In this document: one piece after another, positions 1-7,616 of the stretch | Numbering within the stretch: position 1 is the stretch's first letter | Layout of the letters: every line of letters begins with the position of its first letter | Origin: Dyadobacter fanqingshengii | GTDB lineage: Bacteria; Bacteroidota; Bacteroidia; Cytophagales; Spirosomataceae | NCBI RefSeq assembly: GCF_023822005.2 | Contig: NZ_CP098806.1 | Coordinates: 2,604,001-2,668,000, forward strand | Direction: 5' to 3' | Length of the DNA: 64,000 nucleotides | The notes under the pieces: model-generated | The model's input: the letters and a program-made list of their open reading frames with translations, nothing else | What the model was told of the DNA's origin: nothing | The model's database searches: none | Program-made: the position numbers and the translations under genes

Positions 1-392
1 CGGTGTGCCTGCTCCCGAACATTGCGCGAAGTCACTTCCATCTGAATGGCTCCCTTTGACTTTGCAAAGTTGGTAACATGCACCATTAATGCTTTGCCAA
101 CCTGCTTAGAGCGATATTCCGGCTCCACATACATTTCCTGGATTTCGGAAACCAGCGCGGCGTGGTGTAATAATGGCTGAATATGACAACTCACCATTCC
201 CACCGGCTTACCGCCCAGCGCTGCGATGAAATAGGCAATATTCGTATTTTTTATATTTATATCAAAAGCAAAATCAAAGCCCTTAACGTCCATAACCATG
301 TTTTCCAACCGGCATATCATTTCATAAAGGATCGTTTTATCAGATGCCCCGGCTTGCCTGATTACCAATTTTTCAATTTCCATACCATTCAT
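1..392 (-). CDS. GNAT family N-acetyltransferase, C-terminus missing
   Basis: Reading the minus strand from the ATG at 392 gives 130 codons that are still open at the left edge, so the C-terminus lies outside the window. The visible part has the GNAT fold signature: a strand ending in EMYVEPEYR followed by the acetyl-CoA pyrophosphate loop RSKQVGKAL, which fits the Q/R-x-x-G-x-G/A motif A. GNAT enzymes move an acetyl group from acetyl-CoA to an amine; the substrate cannot be told from this fragment. The start codon shares one base with the stop of the acyl-CoA dehydrogenase upstream (TAATG), so translation is probably coupled. A second in-frame ATG lies at 383. Confidence 0.8.
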   Translation of the reverse strand, partial: MNGMEIEKLVIRQAGASDKTILYEMICRLENMVMDVKGFDFAFDINIKNTNIAYFIAALGGKPVGMVSCHIQPLLHHAALVSEIQEMYVEPEYRSKQVGKALMVHVTNFAKSKGAIQMEVTSRNVREQAH

Positions 393-1750
393 TAAACAAA
401 AGCACTTTCTCCTGTAATTGCACGTCCTACGATCAGTGAATTAATTTCTTTGGTTCCTTCATAGGAATAAATCGCTTCTGCATCCGCTACAAAACGGGCA
501 ATGTCGTATTCCAGCAAAATCCCATTTCCTCCAAAAAGCTCACGCGCGTGATCCACGATCGAGCGCATACGCAATGTGCTGAAAACCTTTGCTAGTGACG
601 CATGTTCGTCTGTAAGCACGCCGCCGTCCTGTAATTGGGAAAGCCTGTAAACCAGTGTTTGCATGGCCGTAAGGTCGCCCAGCATTGTAACTAACAGATC
701 CTGAACAAGCTGGAAGCCTGCGATCGGGCGACCGAACTGTTTTCTCTCCAATGTATATTTCAATGCAAGCTCATATGCGCCACGCCCGCAACCGACCGCC
801 TGCCATGCAACGCCTGCACGCGTCATGCGTAACACATTGGCTGTGTCCTTAAAGGAGTTTGCATTTTGCAGTCGGTCTGTTTCCGGCACCCGGCAATCCG
901 TCAATGTGATCAATGCATTCTGAACGGTCCGCAGTGCCATTTTGTCCTGCATTTTCTCGGCTACAAAACCAGGATTTTCTTTCCGCACAATGAAACCTTT
1001 TACCTGATTATCAGCAAGGTCCCTCGCCCAGATAATGGTAATATCAGAAAACGTAGCATTCCCGATCCACTTCTTCTGGCCGTTAATAATCCATTCATCG
1101 CCAACACGTTCACAAGTTGTAGTAAGCCCGCCAGCCACGCCGGAGCCTACCTCCGGCTCTGTTAACCCAAATGCACCGATCAGTTCCATTCTTTGCATTA
1201 CGGGCAACCAATGTTGTTTTTGTTCCTCCGAACCACACAAGTAAATCGAACCCATCGCCAGCCCGCTATGCACGCCGAAAAAAGTGGAGATGGAAGAATC
1301 CACCCGCGCCATTTCCATTGCCACAAAACCTTCCAGCAGGGCAGATTTTCCTGCGCAGCCGTAACCTTTGTAAGTAAGTCCGCAAATGTTCAGCTTCGCC
1401 ATTAACGGAATGATATGCATAGGAAAATGGGCTTTATTCCAATATTCGTTAGCGATCGGACGGATTTCCGTTTCCATAAAATCACGCACTTTCAGCTGAA
1501 TTTCGCGGTCCTCGCCCGTGAGCGTTGCACTGAGTTCGTAAAAATCACCATTAACAACCGGCGGCGCCTTCTTTTTCCCCGATCCAGCTTCCATGAATTT
1601 CAACATTTTCCCAAGATCTTCCTCACTCATTTTAGACACCACACCCATCATCCTGTTCAAATCCACTTTTTTTGAAAGCTTGCCCAGCGCATCCAGATCA
1701 ATGTTTTTAAGCAATGTACGTATTTGGGAAAATGATTCAAGAAAACTCAT
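392..1750 (-). CDS. acyl-CoA dehydrogenase family protein
   Basis: A 452-residue flavoenzyme expected to oxidise an acyl-CoA thioester to the 2,3-enoyl-CoA and pass electrons to ETF. The core has the usual order: all-alpha N-domain, central barrel with GAFGLTEPEVGSG (flavin/substrate contact), and C-terminal helices with RKQFGRPIAGFQL. The catalytic base is the Glu in YEGTKEIN about 20 residues from the end. The overall form resembles glutaryl-CoA dehydrogenase and plant ACX4-type enzymes more than the short-chain class, so the exact chain length is uncertain. About 60 residues precede the usual domain start and include a helical MSEEDLGKM segment. The ATG at 1750 is preferred; an upstream start at 1774 would add eight residues. 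Confidence 0.9.
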   Translation of the reverse strand: MSFLESFSQIRTLLKNIDLDALGKLSKKVDLNRMMGVVSKMSEEDLGKMLKFMEAGSGKKKAPPVVNGDFYELSATLTGEDREIQLKVRDFMETEIRPIANEYWNKAHFPMHIIPLMAKLNICGLTYKGYGCAGKSALLEGFVAMEMARVDSSISTFFGVHSGLAMGSIYLCGSEEQKQHWLPVMQRMELIGAFGLTEPEVGSGVAGGLTTTCERVGDEWIINGQKKWIGNATFSDITIIWARDLADNQVKGFIVRKENPGFVAEKMQDKMALRTVQNALITLTDCRVPETDRLQNANSFKDTANVLRMTRAGVAWQAVGCGRGAYELALKYTLERKQFGRPIAGFQLVQDLLVTMLGDLTAMQTLVYRLSQLQDGGVLTDEHASLAKVFSTLRMRSIVDHARELFGGNGILLEYDIARFVADAEAIYSYEGTKEINSLIVGRAITGESAFV

Positions 1751-1927
1751 AATGCTGATTTTTGTTTGTTGCAATGTAGCTTTTTAAGTAAAGTCCCGCT
1801 TCTTCCGAATCTATTCCACAGGAAGGAATTCGTTTTATCCCAGCCAAAGTGTAGAATTTAATAATCATCGGAAACGTATAGGCTCCGGGAACGGAAATTG
1901 AGCATGGATTGGAAAAATCAAACAAAT

Positions 1928-2140
1928 ATGGCAACGCAAGCAAACAAGGAAGATGTAGAAGGCGGCTCACCCACACACGGCGGCCCAAAAGGCAAAGAAA
2001 AACAAAAAGACGACAGCGCGAAACCTTCGAAAACACTCTCGAAAGAGGCCGCGAAGGAGTCTGAAGATGAAAATATGACGGGTAACAAAGGCTATAACGA
2101 AACACCTCCGACTGTGCCCGTCAAATCGACCAAGCAGTAA
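1928..2140 (+). CDS. small, highly charged hypothetical protein
   Basis: A 70-residue, very hydrophilic protein rich in Lys, Glu, Asp, Ser and Pro, with no hydrophobic core, signal peptide or cysteine. It looks intrinsically disordered. No family is recognised. It lies alone on the plus strand between two minus-strand genes and ends five bases before the GH9 stop. The ATG at 1928 (MATQANKED) is preferred because it follows an A-rich stretch; in-frame starts at 1904 (ATG) and 1898 (TTG) would add 8 or 10 residues. Small disordered proteins of this composition are common in Cytophagales, which supports a real gene, but coding status rests on composition and an open frame only. Confidence 0.5.
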   Translation: MATQANKEDVEGGSPTHGGPKGKEKQKDDSAKPSKTLSKEAAKESEDENMTGNKGYNETPPTVPVKSTKQ

Positions 2141-2144
2141 GCGA

Positions 2145-3917
2145 CTATTTCATTTCCGACAATGCTTCCAGTGCTGCGGACAAGTAGACCATTGGCGCGT
2201 TCCAGTTGATAGAGATCTCATTGGAAGCATAGGAACAGTCATCATCTGTAAATGATTCGTCGGCAAATTTGCTGGTGTAGGTCGTGCATTTGTCCTGTTG
2301 AGCCGGGTTTGGGCCACCGGATAAAAGTCCCGGAACAGGGTCAGCAATGCCATCGGCAACAGACGGCCGGTGGTGCGGATGCATGACGCGTTTGGAACCA
2401 AAACCGGTTAGGAAACAGTAGCCTGTTGCATTTCGTCCCAGCAGATAATCTAGGTTTCCCTGAGCTGCCTGCACGTATTTCGGGTTCTTTGTCTGTTTGA
2501 AAGCATAAAGCAATGCAATGCCCTGATTGGCAGCCACGGAGCTGCTTCCCCATGAATAGTCCCTTGCGGTTTTGCCCATAACGGTATGATAAGGTTGTTT
2601 TTCCAGGTCAACGAGCAAGTTATCTGCAAAGGAAATAATGTTCTTTTTTAGGCTATTGGTTAATGCAGGATCTGTTTTAAGCTCGTCTGCAAAGCGGATC
2701 ATGGTGTAATAGCCTAATGTTTTCACCTGGCTCCAAGTTGGCAAAGGCATTGGCTGATCGGCATTGAAGTTAATGTCTTTCAGATAATCCGGTTTTTTGG
2801 TCAATGCATACATTTCTGCCGCAGCCCAAATCCATTCATCTTTCGCATCGCGGTCGCCGTAGGCCCCTGTTACGACATCCGGATCAAATTTTTTGTTCAT
2901 CTCATCCTGGTTATAAAGCACCGCAGGATTCTTTTTAGCCCACTCCCATCCCTTCACAGCAGCCGTGACACAGGAATCGGAAAGACCAGGAAACTTATTC
3001 TCGAAATTCTTTAAAATGCGGGCAGACTGCGCCATTACCGCAACAAAGTCGAGTGTAGCCGCGGTGCCTTTTTGCACGACATAGCGAGGGTTTTTGCAAG
3101 CATCAGGCATGATCATTCCGTCGAACCTTGGATTAGTCAGTTTATGGTAAACGCCTCCATCGGCAGGATCTTGCATCGTTAACATCCAGCGCAAATTCCA
3201 AAGTGCCTCGTCCAGCACATCGGGAACGCCATTGTTGCTTTCGGGAATATTAGTCATGAAATTCTCGCAAAACGACGGATAATCTTCATACAAAGACAGC
3301 AGCGTGCCTATCGTAATGCCGGAGTTGACGATGTATTTATTATAATCGCCCGCATCATACCAGCCTTTCGGCGAGCTGATTACCGCATTCTCCGGCCGTG
3401 ATTCAGACGCAGCGGACGCGTGGATGAGCACCTTATTGTCTGGATGCCCTGCCGGGCGCGCCCATTTTCCGGCAAACTTTTCGGGCAGGTCCGTCGACAC
3501 TCTTTGATAGTAAAAGCCTTTCAATGAGGCCGCAGCAACTTCCTTGTAAACTTTTTCCTTTATTTCAAACGGCGCCGATTTCCCCAAAGCCGGAACTTCA
3601 ATAAAATACTTCCCAGCTTTACGAACACTTGAAAAGTCCGCAATGCGGCTTATTTTCCCGGAATGCTGATTAGTTCGCGGCTCGCTGAGCTTTCCTTTTA
3701 AGACTGTTTTACCGGACGATGCCTCTTTCAGCTCAAATACGGTTTGCTTCTCCCCGATCACAATTGCTATTTTTTGCGCATTAGGATAAAATCCAATCTG
3801 ATTTAAACGAATTGGCTCAGCACTATTCTGCGCAAAAGCAGACTGGGAAAGGCCCGATGAGAGAATACAAAAAGACAGGGAGGTTATCAGATTTCGGAGA
3901 CAGGTAGATTGCTTCAT
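2145..3917 (-). CDS. glycoside hydrolase family 9 (endoglucanase-like), secreted
   Basis: A 590-residue secreted enzyme expected to cleave beta-1,4-glucan or a related glucan with inversion. Residues 1-29 form a signal peptide ending SAFA. Residues about 33-120 are the CelD-type N-terminal immunoglobulin-like domain (RLNQIGFYPN onward), and the rest is the GH9 (alpha/alpha)6 barrel. The catalytic-water aspartates sit in WYDAGDYNKY (Asp188 and Asp191). A conserved MHPHHRPS histidine motif follows, and the proton donor is Glu567 in NEISINWNAP near the C-terminus. There is no dockerin, carbohydrate-binding module or type IX sorting tail. It appears monocistronic. Its distance from the SusCD block suggests separate control. 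Confidence 0.93.
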   Translation of the reverse strand: MKQSTCLRNLITSLSFCILSSGLSQSAFAQNSAEPIRLNQIGFYPNAQKIAIVIGEKQTVFELKEASSGKTVLKGKLSEPRTNQHSGKISRIADFSSVRKAGKYFIEVPALGKSAPFEIKEKVYKEVAAASLKGFYYQRVSTDLPEKFAGKWARPAGHPDNKVLIHASAASESRPENAVISSPKGWYDAGDYNKYIVNSGITIGTLLSLYEDYPSFCENFMTNIPESNNGVPDVLDEALWNLRWMLTMQDPADGGVYHKLTNPRFDGMIMPDACKNPRYVVQKGTAATLDFVAVMAQSARILKNFENKFPGLSDSCVTAAVKGWEWAKKNPAVLYNQDEMNKKFDPDVVTGAYGDRDAKDEWIWAAAEMYALTKKPDYLKDINFNADQPMPLPTWSQVKTLGYYTMIRFADELKTDPALTNSLKKNIISFADNLLVDLEKQPYHTVMGKTARDYSWGSSSVAANQGIALLYAFKQTKNPKYVQAAQGNLDYLLGRNATGYCFLTGFGSKRVMHPHHRPSVADGIADPVPGLLSGGPNPAQQDKCTTYTSKFADESFTDDDCSYASNEISINWNAPMVYLSAALEALSEMK

Positions 3918-4008
3918 AGGTTAGGTTAAAATCAAAGAGTTTGGCAATAAAAGCAAAAAATCACGGGCTATACCGATATGGGGCAAACTTTACAATAATC
4001 GCTTACGT

Positions 4009-4070
4009 AAAGGATAGTGCTATCCTTTTGTATACTACTTACTAATGTATAGTAAATTACAGTATCTTTG
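4009..4070 (+). promoter_or_regulatory. pirin promoter with palindromes
   Basis: A Bacteroidota-type -7 box TATCTTTG lies at 4063-4070, 36 bases before the pirin ATG. I see no good -33 TTG at standard spacing, which often means activator dependence. Just upstream are a 9-bp perfect palindrome with a 2-base centre (4009-4028, AAAGGATAG/CTATCCTTT) and a TACTA (4033-4037) to TAGTA (4050-4054) inverted pair that would overlap the -33 region. The TACTA/TAGTA pair resembles operators of HxlR/YodB-type redox repressors; that assignment is inference. Confidence 0.5.
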
Positions 4071-4106
4071 TATCAGATTTTGAAAGGGATCAAATAGATA
4101 GAAATC

Positions 4107-4955
4107 ATGAAAAACAGAACGATAACCAATATAGTTTTTGCACATGAACATGCCATGGGTGACATGATGATCAAGCAGCCGCTGCCATCTGAGAAAGTCG
4201 CCTACTTGGACCCCTTCGTACTTTTACACCATGGACAAAATGAAATTCCTGATAATTTTGAGTTGCGTCATGCAGGTGTTGACCCACATCCGCACCGCGG
4301 TTTTGCGCCGGTAACATTTGTGTTTGAAGGCGGCGTACATCACAGGGATAGTCGGGGAAACGAGGGCACTGTTTTTAAAGGCGGAACCCAATGGATGAAC
4401 GCGGGTATGGGCATTATCCACAGCGAAAGGCCGGCCGTTGCAGGGTTGCAGGAGATCATTCAAATGTGGGTGAACACGCCAGAAAGCCATAAAATGGATC
4501 AACCCGGATATTTTCCTTTGAAAGCAGAAGACACACCAACTTATAAAAGCGAAGATGGGTTAGTCAATGTTTCCGTGGTGACAGGAAATTTGCTCGGCAA
4601 AACCGGCCCGATCCCAACATTAAGCGCAATTGATTCGGCGATGATCCGTGGCTCGAAAGGCGGCAAAGTTTACATTCCTGTCGTGGAAAGTCATAATGCA
4701 TTCCTATATGTTTTGGGAGGAAAAGTGAAGGTTAATGGTCAGGAAGCTGACCAACACTATATGACTGTTTTCGGTAACGATGGTGAGGGCTTTGAGCTGG
4801 AATTGCTGGAAGATACCAAAGCACTTTTCATGAGCGGAGAACCAAGCGGCGAGAAGATCGTTGCCAAAGGCCCCTTCGTGATGAGTAACGAAACCCAGAT
4901 AATGGAAGCTTACAGAGATTACCGAGTGGGTAAAATGGGTGTTTTAATTGAATAG
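4107..4955 (+). CDS. pirin family bicupin protein
   Basis: A 282-residue cytoplasmic bicupin. The N-terminal cupin carries the pirin metal site: HPHRGFAPVTFVFEGG, a downstream His in HHRDSRG, and WMNAGMGIIHSE, giving the three-His/one-Glu set that normally binds iron. The C-terminal cupin is present but lacks a metal motif, as usual. Family members act as quercetinase-like dioxygenases or redox-responsive regulators; which applies here is unknown. The gene is monocistronic, with its own promoter and a shared terminator against the next, convergent gene. The start codon is clear because no earlier in-frame ATG precedes it. Confidence 0.92.
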   Translation: MKNRTITNIVFAHEHAMGDMMIKQPLPSEKVAYLDPFVLLHHGQNEIPDNFELRHAGVDPHPHRGFAPVTFVFEGGVHHRDSRGNEGTVFKGGTQWMNAGMGIIHSERPAVAGLQEIIQMWVNTPESHKMDQPGYFPLKAEDTPTYKSEDGLVNVSVVTGNLLGKTGPIPTLSAIDSAMIRGSKGGKVYIPVVESHNAFLYVLGGKVKVNGQEADQHYMTVFGNDGEGFELELLEDTKALFMSGEPSGEKIVAKGPFVMSNETQIMEAYRDYRVGKMGVLIE

Positions 4956-4965
4956 ATAAAGATTT

Positions 4966-5003
4966 CAGCCATCGGCTTTCAAACTTTAGAAGGCCGATGG
5001 CTG
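4966..5003. terminator. bidirectional terminator hairpin between convergent genes
   Basis: An 11-bp perfect inverted repeat (CAGCCATCGGC/GCCGATGGCTG) with a 16-base loop lies between the pirin stop and the convergent Dabb gene. The stem can be extended outwards with one mismatch. T-runs are weak on both sides. Confidence 0.5.
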
Positions 5004-5016
5004 GAATTGAACTTTC

Positions 5017-5430
5017 TTATCCTACTTTCTTAGGTCCTACTGAATCGTAAATGACCACTTTCTCCCACAAATGAGCATATTCCTTGATGAATTCGAGGTG
5101 GATAGGATGTGTCTGATAGATTTCTTCTTCGATAATATTTTTGAAAAAACACATCCATGAATACGAGTAATCCCTGACGATCACAGATCTGTTTGTTTCG
5201 GCAGGCTTACCAATGTGCACATACTGGATGGTCGGAACCTTTGCCAGTTTGTGCAATCCTTCCAACAATTTTGCCTCATCCTGTGCATTATGAGGATCTT
5301 TCAAATAAAAATAAACGTGGTGAATGAACAGCTCCTTCACTTTTTCCGGCTCAGCTGCCAGCGGAGAAATTGAAGCGATTGTAGCCAGTCCGGCATTCTG
5401 TAAAAACTTCCGTCTTGATTTGTCTTCCAT
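5017..5430 (-). CDS. Dabb (stress-response alpha/beta-barrel) domain protein with Tat-like leader
   Basis: A 137-residue protein. The N-terminus SRRKFLQNAGLA is a twin-arginine-type leader with a short hydrophobic stretch, so export is likely. Residues about 33-130 form a Dabb domain: it opens with IHHVYFYLK, has the PTIQYVHIGKP strand, and ends in helix EYAHLWEKVVIYDS. Dabb proteins are dimeric ferredoxin-like barrels; some bind or cyclise small aromatic molecules, but most Bacteroidota members have no known role. It is convergent with the pirin gene, with a hairpin between them. No active-site residue can be named safely. Confidence 0.85.
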   Translation of the reverse strand: MEDKSRRKFLQNAGLATIASISPLAAEPEKVKELFIHHVYFYLKDPHNAQDEAKLLEGLHKLAKVPTIQYVHIGKPAETNRSVIVRDYSYSWMCFFKNIIEEEIYQTHPIHLEFIKEYAHLWEKVVIYDSVGPKKVG

Positions 5431-5546
5431 ATTATTGAGCGAGTATCCCAGTTCTGATCGGGAAGGTTTTATAAGCTTTTTTAGATTCCAATGTTAATCA
5501 ACATCAAGAATACGACTTCTTTCCAATCTTTTCAAACCAAGCGCTA

Positions 5547-5789
5547 ATGGTAAGATTCAAAAAACAAAGAGGTGACAGCTCGCACCCGCTACACAAACAT
5601 CCCGAAGAAGAAAGTATCATTATCAAAGAAGGAACCGTAGAAGCGCTGGTGAACGGTCAAATGGAGCAACTATGCCCAGGCTCCGTCATTTTCCAGGCAT
5701 CAAACCAAATGCATTCGATTAAGAATGTAGGCAAGACGCCTACAACTTACCACGTGTTTAGCTGGCATTCGGCCGGGATGAAGAAGTGA
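5547..5789 (+). CDS. small cupin, probably N-terminally truncated
   Basis: An 80-residue open frame holding most of one cupin barrel: SSHPLHKHPEEESIIIKEG supplies the two His and Glu of cupin motif 1, and CPGSVIFQASNQMHSIKN supplies the motif 2 His. Related Bacteroidota cupins that I recall with this ending (SVIF-ASNQMH--NVG--PTTYHV) are longer and start with a leader plus about 60 residues. Here the open frame goes back to a stop near 5478, with no earlier ATG and no leader in the other frames. It is therefore either a minimal cupin or the 3' remnant of a degraded gene. No promoter was recognised upstream. Confidence 0.55.
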   Translation: MVRFKKQRGDSSHPLHKHPEEESIIIKEGTVEALVNGQMEQLCPGSVIFQASNQMHSIKNVGKTPTTYHVFSWHSAGMKK

Positions 5790-5798
5790 GAGGGAATC

Positions 5799-5951
5799 TT
5801 ACTTTTTGAGTAACTCCTTTGGGACAGGATTGGCTTTCAAAAAGGCTCTCGCCTCCTCTGCCTTTTTAGCGAAGTGAGCCGTGATTATTTCAATCTTTTT
5901 CGCTAGCTTCTCAGCTTCTTTATTTTCGTTTTTGGCGAGTGCTGTGTTCAT
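5799..5951 (-). CDS. 50-residue Lys/Ala-rich hypothetical protein
   Basis: A short open frame from ATG 5951 to TAA 5799 encodes 50 residues, rich in Lys, Glu and Ala. It looks like a single amphipathic helix (EAEKLAKKIEIITAHFAKKA) with a short tail NPVPKELLKK. It starts 34 bases after the DUF6934 gene on the same strand, so the two are probably co-transcribed. No known family is recognised. The conserved-looking composition and the tight spacing favour a real gene; a partner role for the upstream protein is inference. Confidence 0.55.
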   Translation of the reverse strand: MNTALAKNENKEAEKLAKKIEIITAHFAKKAEEARAFLKANPVPKELLKK

Positions 5952-5985
5952 AGTGTATTTGATTTTTTAAAAGTAAAAATATGAA

Positions 5986-6468
5986 TCATTTCAAGGATAA
6001 CAAAAAGGCATCATAATTAACTCCGGAACGGAATCTTTGCCATTCACCATACCAATTTGGAAATGTTCCTATGAGCGTATTGTCCAGGTTTTTAGTGGCC
6101 ACGAAACCCTGGATTGTGTAATTAATTTCTAGGTATGACAAAAAATTACTGATTCCCATTTGATATTTTCTCGTTCTTGATGCGGAACTGCCCCTTGCAT
6201 AAACACTGTTGGTCGGGTTTTCATCGAGGAAATTTAACGTTGTTTGTGCAACTGTTGCCAGAATCTTGTCAGTGTCTCCATTCCTTAATTCAATAGAGTC
6301 GTCAACGTTTTGAAGCGCTTCGTCCCAAACTCCAAAACCCAAATTAAACGTATTGTTCCCGTGGGGACTATACATAATTATCATTTCAAAATTGCCACGA
6401 ACTCCGTTGCTATAAAATTGATAGATATGAGCACCCAGTTGTTTCACATGGTATTTTTCAGCTTTCAT
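5986..6468 (-). CDS. DUF6934 family protein
   Basis: A 160-residue soluble protein matching the DUF6934 pattern I know from Bacteroidota: a central FNLGFGVWDE strand, the RNGDTDKILATVAQT helix start, a VYARGSSASRTRKYQMGI segment and a final SGVNYDAFLLSLK. Function is unknown. There is no signal peptide or membrane segment. The SxxRTRxYxMGI stretch is the most conserved part and looks like a nucleotide- or nucleic-acid-contacting loop, but that is a guess. It is followed 34 bases later by a 50-residue gene, an arrangement reminiscent of small two-gene modules. Confidence 0.75.
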   Translation of the reverse strand: MKAEKYHVKQLGAHIYQFYSNGVRGNFEMIIMYSPHGNNTFNLGFGVWDEALQNVDDSIELRNGDTDKILATVAQTTLNFLDENPTNSVYARGSSASRTRKYQMGISNFLSYLEINYTIQGFVATKNLDNTLIGTFPNWYGEWQRFRSGVNYDAFLLSLK

Positions 6469-6503
6469 AAATCATAGTGTGTAACAAGCTGCAATAATAA
6501 CCA

Positions 6504-6533
6504 AAAAGAGCCACAGTCTCCTGTGGCTCTTTT
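6504..6533 (-). terminator. rho-independent terminator of the SusC-DUF6807 operon
   Basis: A perfect 13-bp stem (AAAAGAGCCACAG/CTGTGGCTCTTTT) with a 4-base loop and T-run lies 25 bases past the stop of the DUF6807 gene. It also separates this operon from the DUF6934 gene. Confidence 0.9.
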
Positions 6534-6557
6534 GACAATATTCTTTAATCTTTAATC

Positions 6558-7610
6558 CTACTTCGTCTTCGCATAGTCAGCGGCGATGGCGTTGATTGCT
6601 TCGTCTTTCAAATGTTCTGACGCGATCACGAGCCGGTAGCGGAAAGTGGTGGACTCGCCTTTTTTAAGTTTGAAGTTGAGCGTTTCTTTTCCGTCGCTTA
6701 GCGCCTTCATCCCCAATGGATTTACAGCGAAAAGACCGTAGCCGCGGGCATGCCAGTAAGCTGGATAACCTACGTTTTTCGGGTGGTCGATCATGGCCAC
6801 GCTGATATTCTCATCTTTGATCTTTCCTGTCAGGTTACACCAGACAGCGCGCTTGCCCCAGACAGCTTCTCCTTCAACACCATTGCTGTTGCGGTAATTA
6901 CCTGTGATCCCTTCATTATTCATGACCGGAACTTTGGTTGCTATGCCGCTTGCGTCGGTGAAAATTTCGGGCTTGTTGGATGGCAATTCAAGCTCACGGG
7001 CTACGCGGATGGCGAACATTCCGTCCTTAATGTCGGGCATGGCTACTTCATCCAGCACCGCAGTTAAAGTTGTGGAACGATCGATTATGCGCTGGTCGCC
7101 TTTGCCGCTGAAATGGTAGGTTGTAGATTCCTGCAACGTGAGAACACCATTTTTATCTTTCCAGTCGGCCGTAACGGTCAGCTCACCTTTGTCTTTTCCA
7201 CTTTTCATGGATTTGATGCCGGTGTGAATGATGGTTCCGTAAGCACGCTTTGCATGGTCCACGGCATCGGAATTGTTCCAGTAGTCGTTCCCATTCACAT
7301 CTTCGTAGTTGAGCCAGATTCCTACATGGTGCGGGTGGTCAACACGCTCGCCTGGTCTTGGGTCCAGCGGCCAGCCTCTGGTAATGAGCGTGCCTTTCGC
7401 CGTTTGAACCGGATAAAGCACGGCTTTCTTCAATTTATCTTCACCCGGATAGAAGTAAGACGTAAAAGCCTTACCATCGATTTTGACCTCGACCTTCTTT
7501 TCCTTCTCATTATTGACCAGATCCACTTTTTGAGCTTGCGCCAATCCGCCTGCTGCCAAAACAGAAAGTGCGGTTGCTGCAATGCCCTTTGTTATAACAT
7601 TCACGTTCAA
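6558..7610 (-). CDS. DUF6807 (PmoA-like) secreted protein
   Basis: A 350-residue protein with a signal peptide (residues about 1-26, ending AQAQ). The body matches the PmoA/DUF6807 family: ATLITRGWPL-like start, DHPHHVGIWLNYEDVNGNDYWN, a long beta-rich centre, and the closing WHARGYGLFAVNPLG with FRYRLVIASEH. The fold is thought to be galactose-mutarotase-like, and the HPHHxGxW motif is a plausible catalytic or binding site. Despite the name there is no proven link to methane monooxygenase. It starts six bases after the Gfo/Idh/MocA gene and is the last gene before a strong terminator. Co-occurrence with oxidoreductases and DUF1080 suggests work on a modified sugar. Confidence 0.88.
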   Translation of the reverse strand: MNVNVITKGIAATALSVLAAGGLAQAQKVDLVNNEKEKKVEVKIDGKAFTSYFYPGEDKLKKAVLYPVQTAKGTLITRGWPLDPRPGERVDHPHHVGIWLNYEDVNGNDYWNNSDAVDHAKRAYGTIIHTGIKSMKSGKDKGELTVTADWKDKNGVLTLQESTTYHFSGKGDQRIIDRSTTLTAVLDEVAMPDIKDGMFAIRVARELELPSNKPEIFTDASGIATKVPVMNNEGITGNYRNSNGVEGEAVWGKRAVWCNLTGKIKDENISVAMIDHPKNVGYPAYWHARGYGLFAVNPLGMKALSDGKETLNFKLKKGESTTFRYRLVIASEHLKDEAINAIAADYAKTK

Positions 7611-7616
7611 TGTTGG

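Noticed and set aside
1737..2105. A 122-codon minus-strand frame with a hydrophobic start
   Set aside because: It overlaps the acyl-CoA dehydrogenase start and the small plus-strand gene; its Leu/Pro-rich sequence looks like reverse-strand translation of a charged gene.
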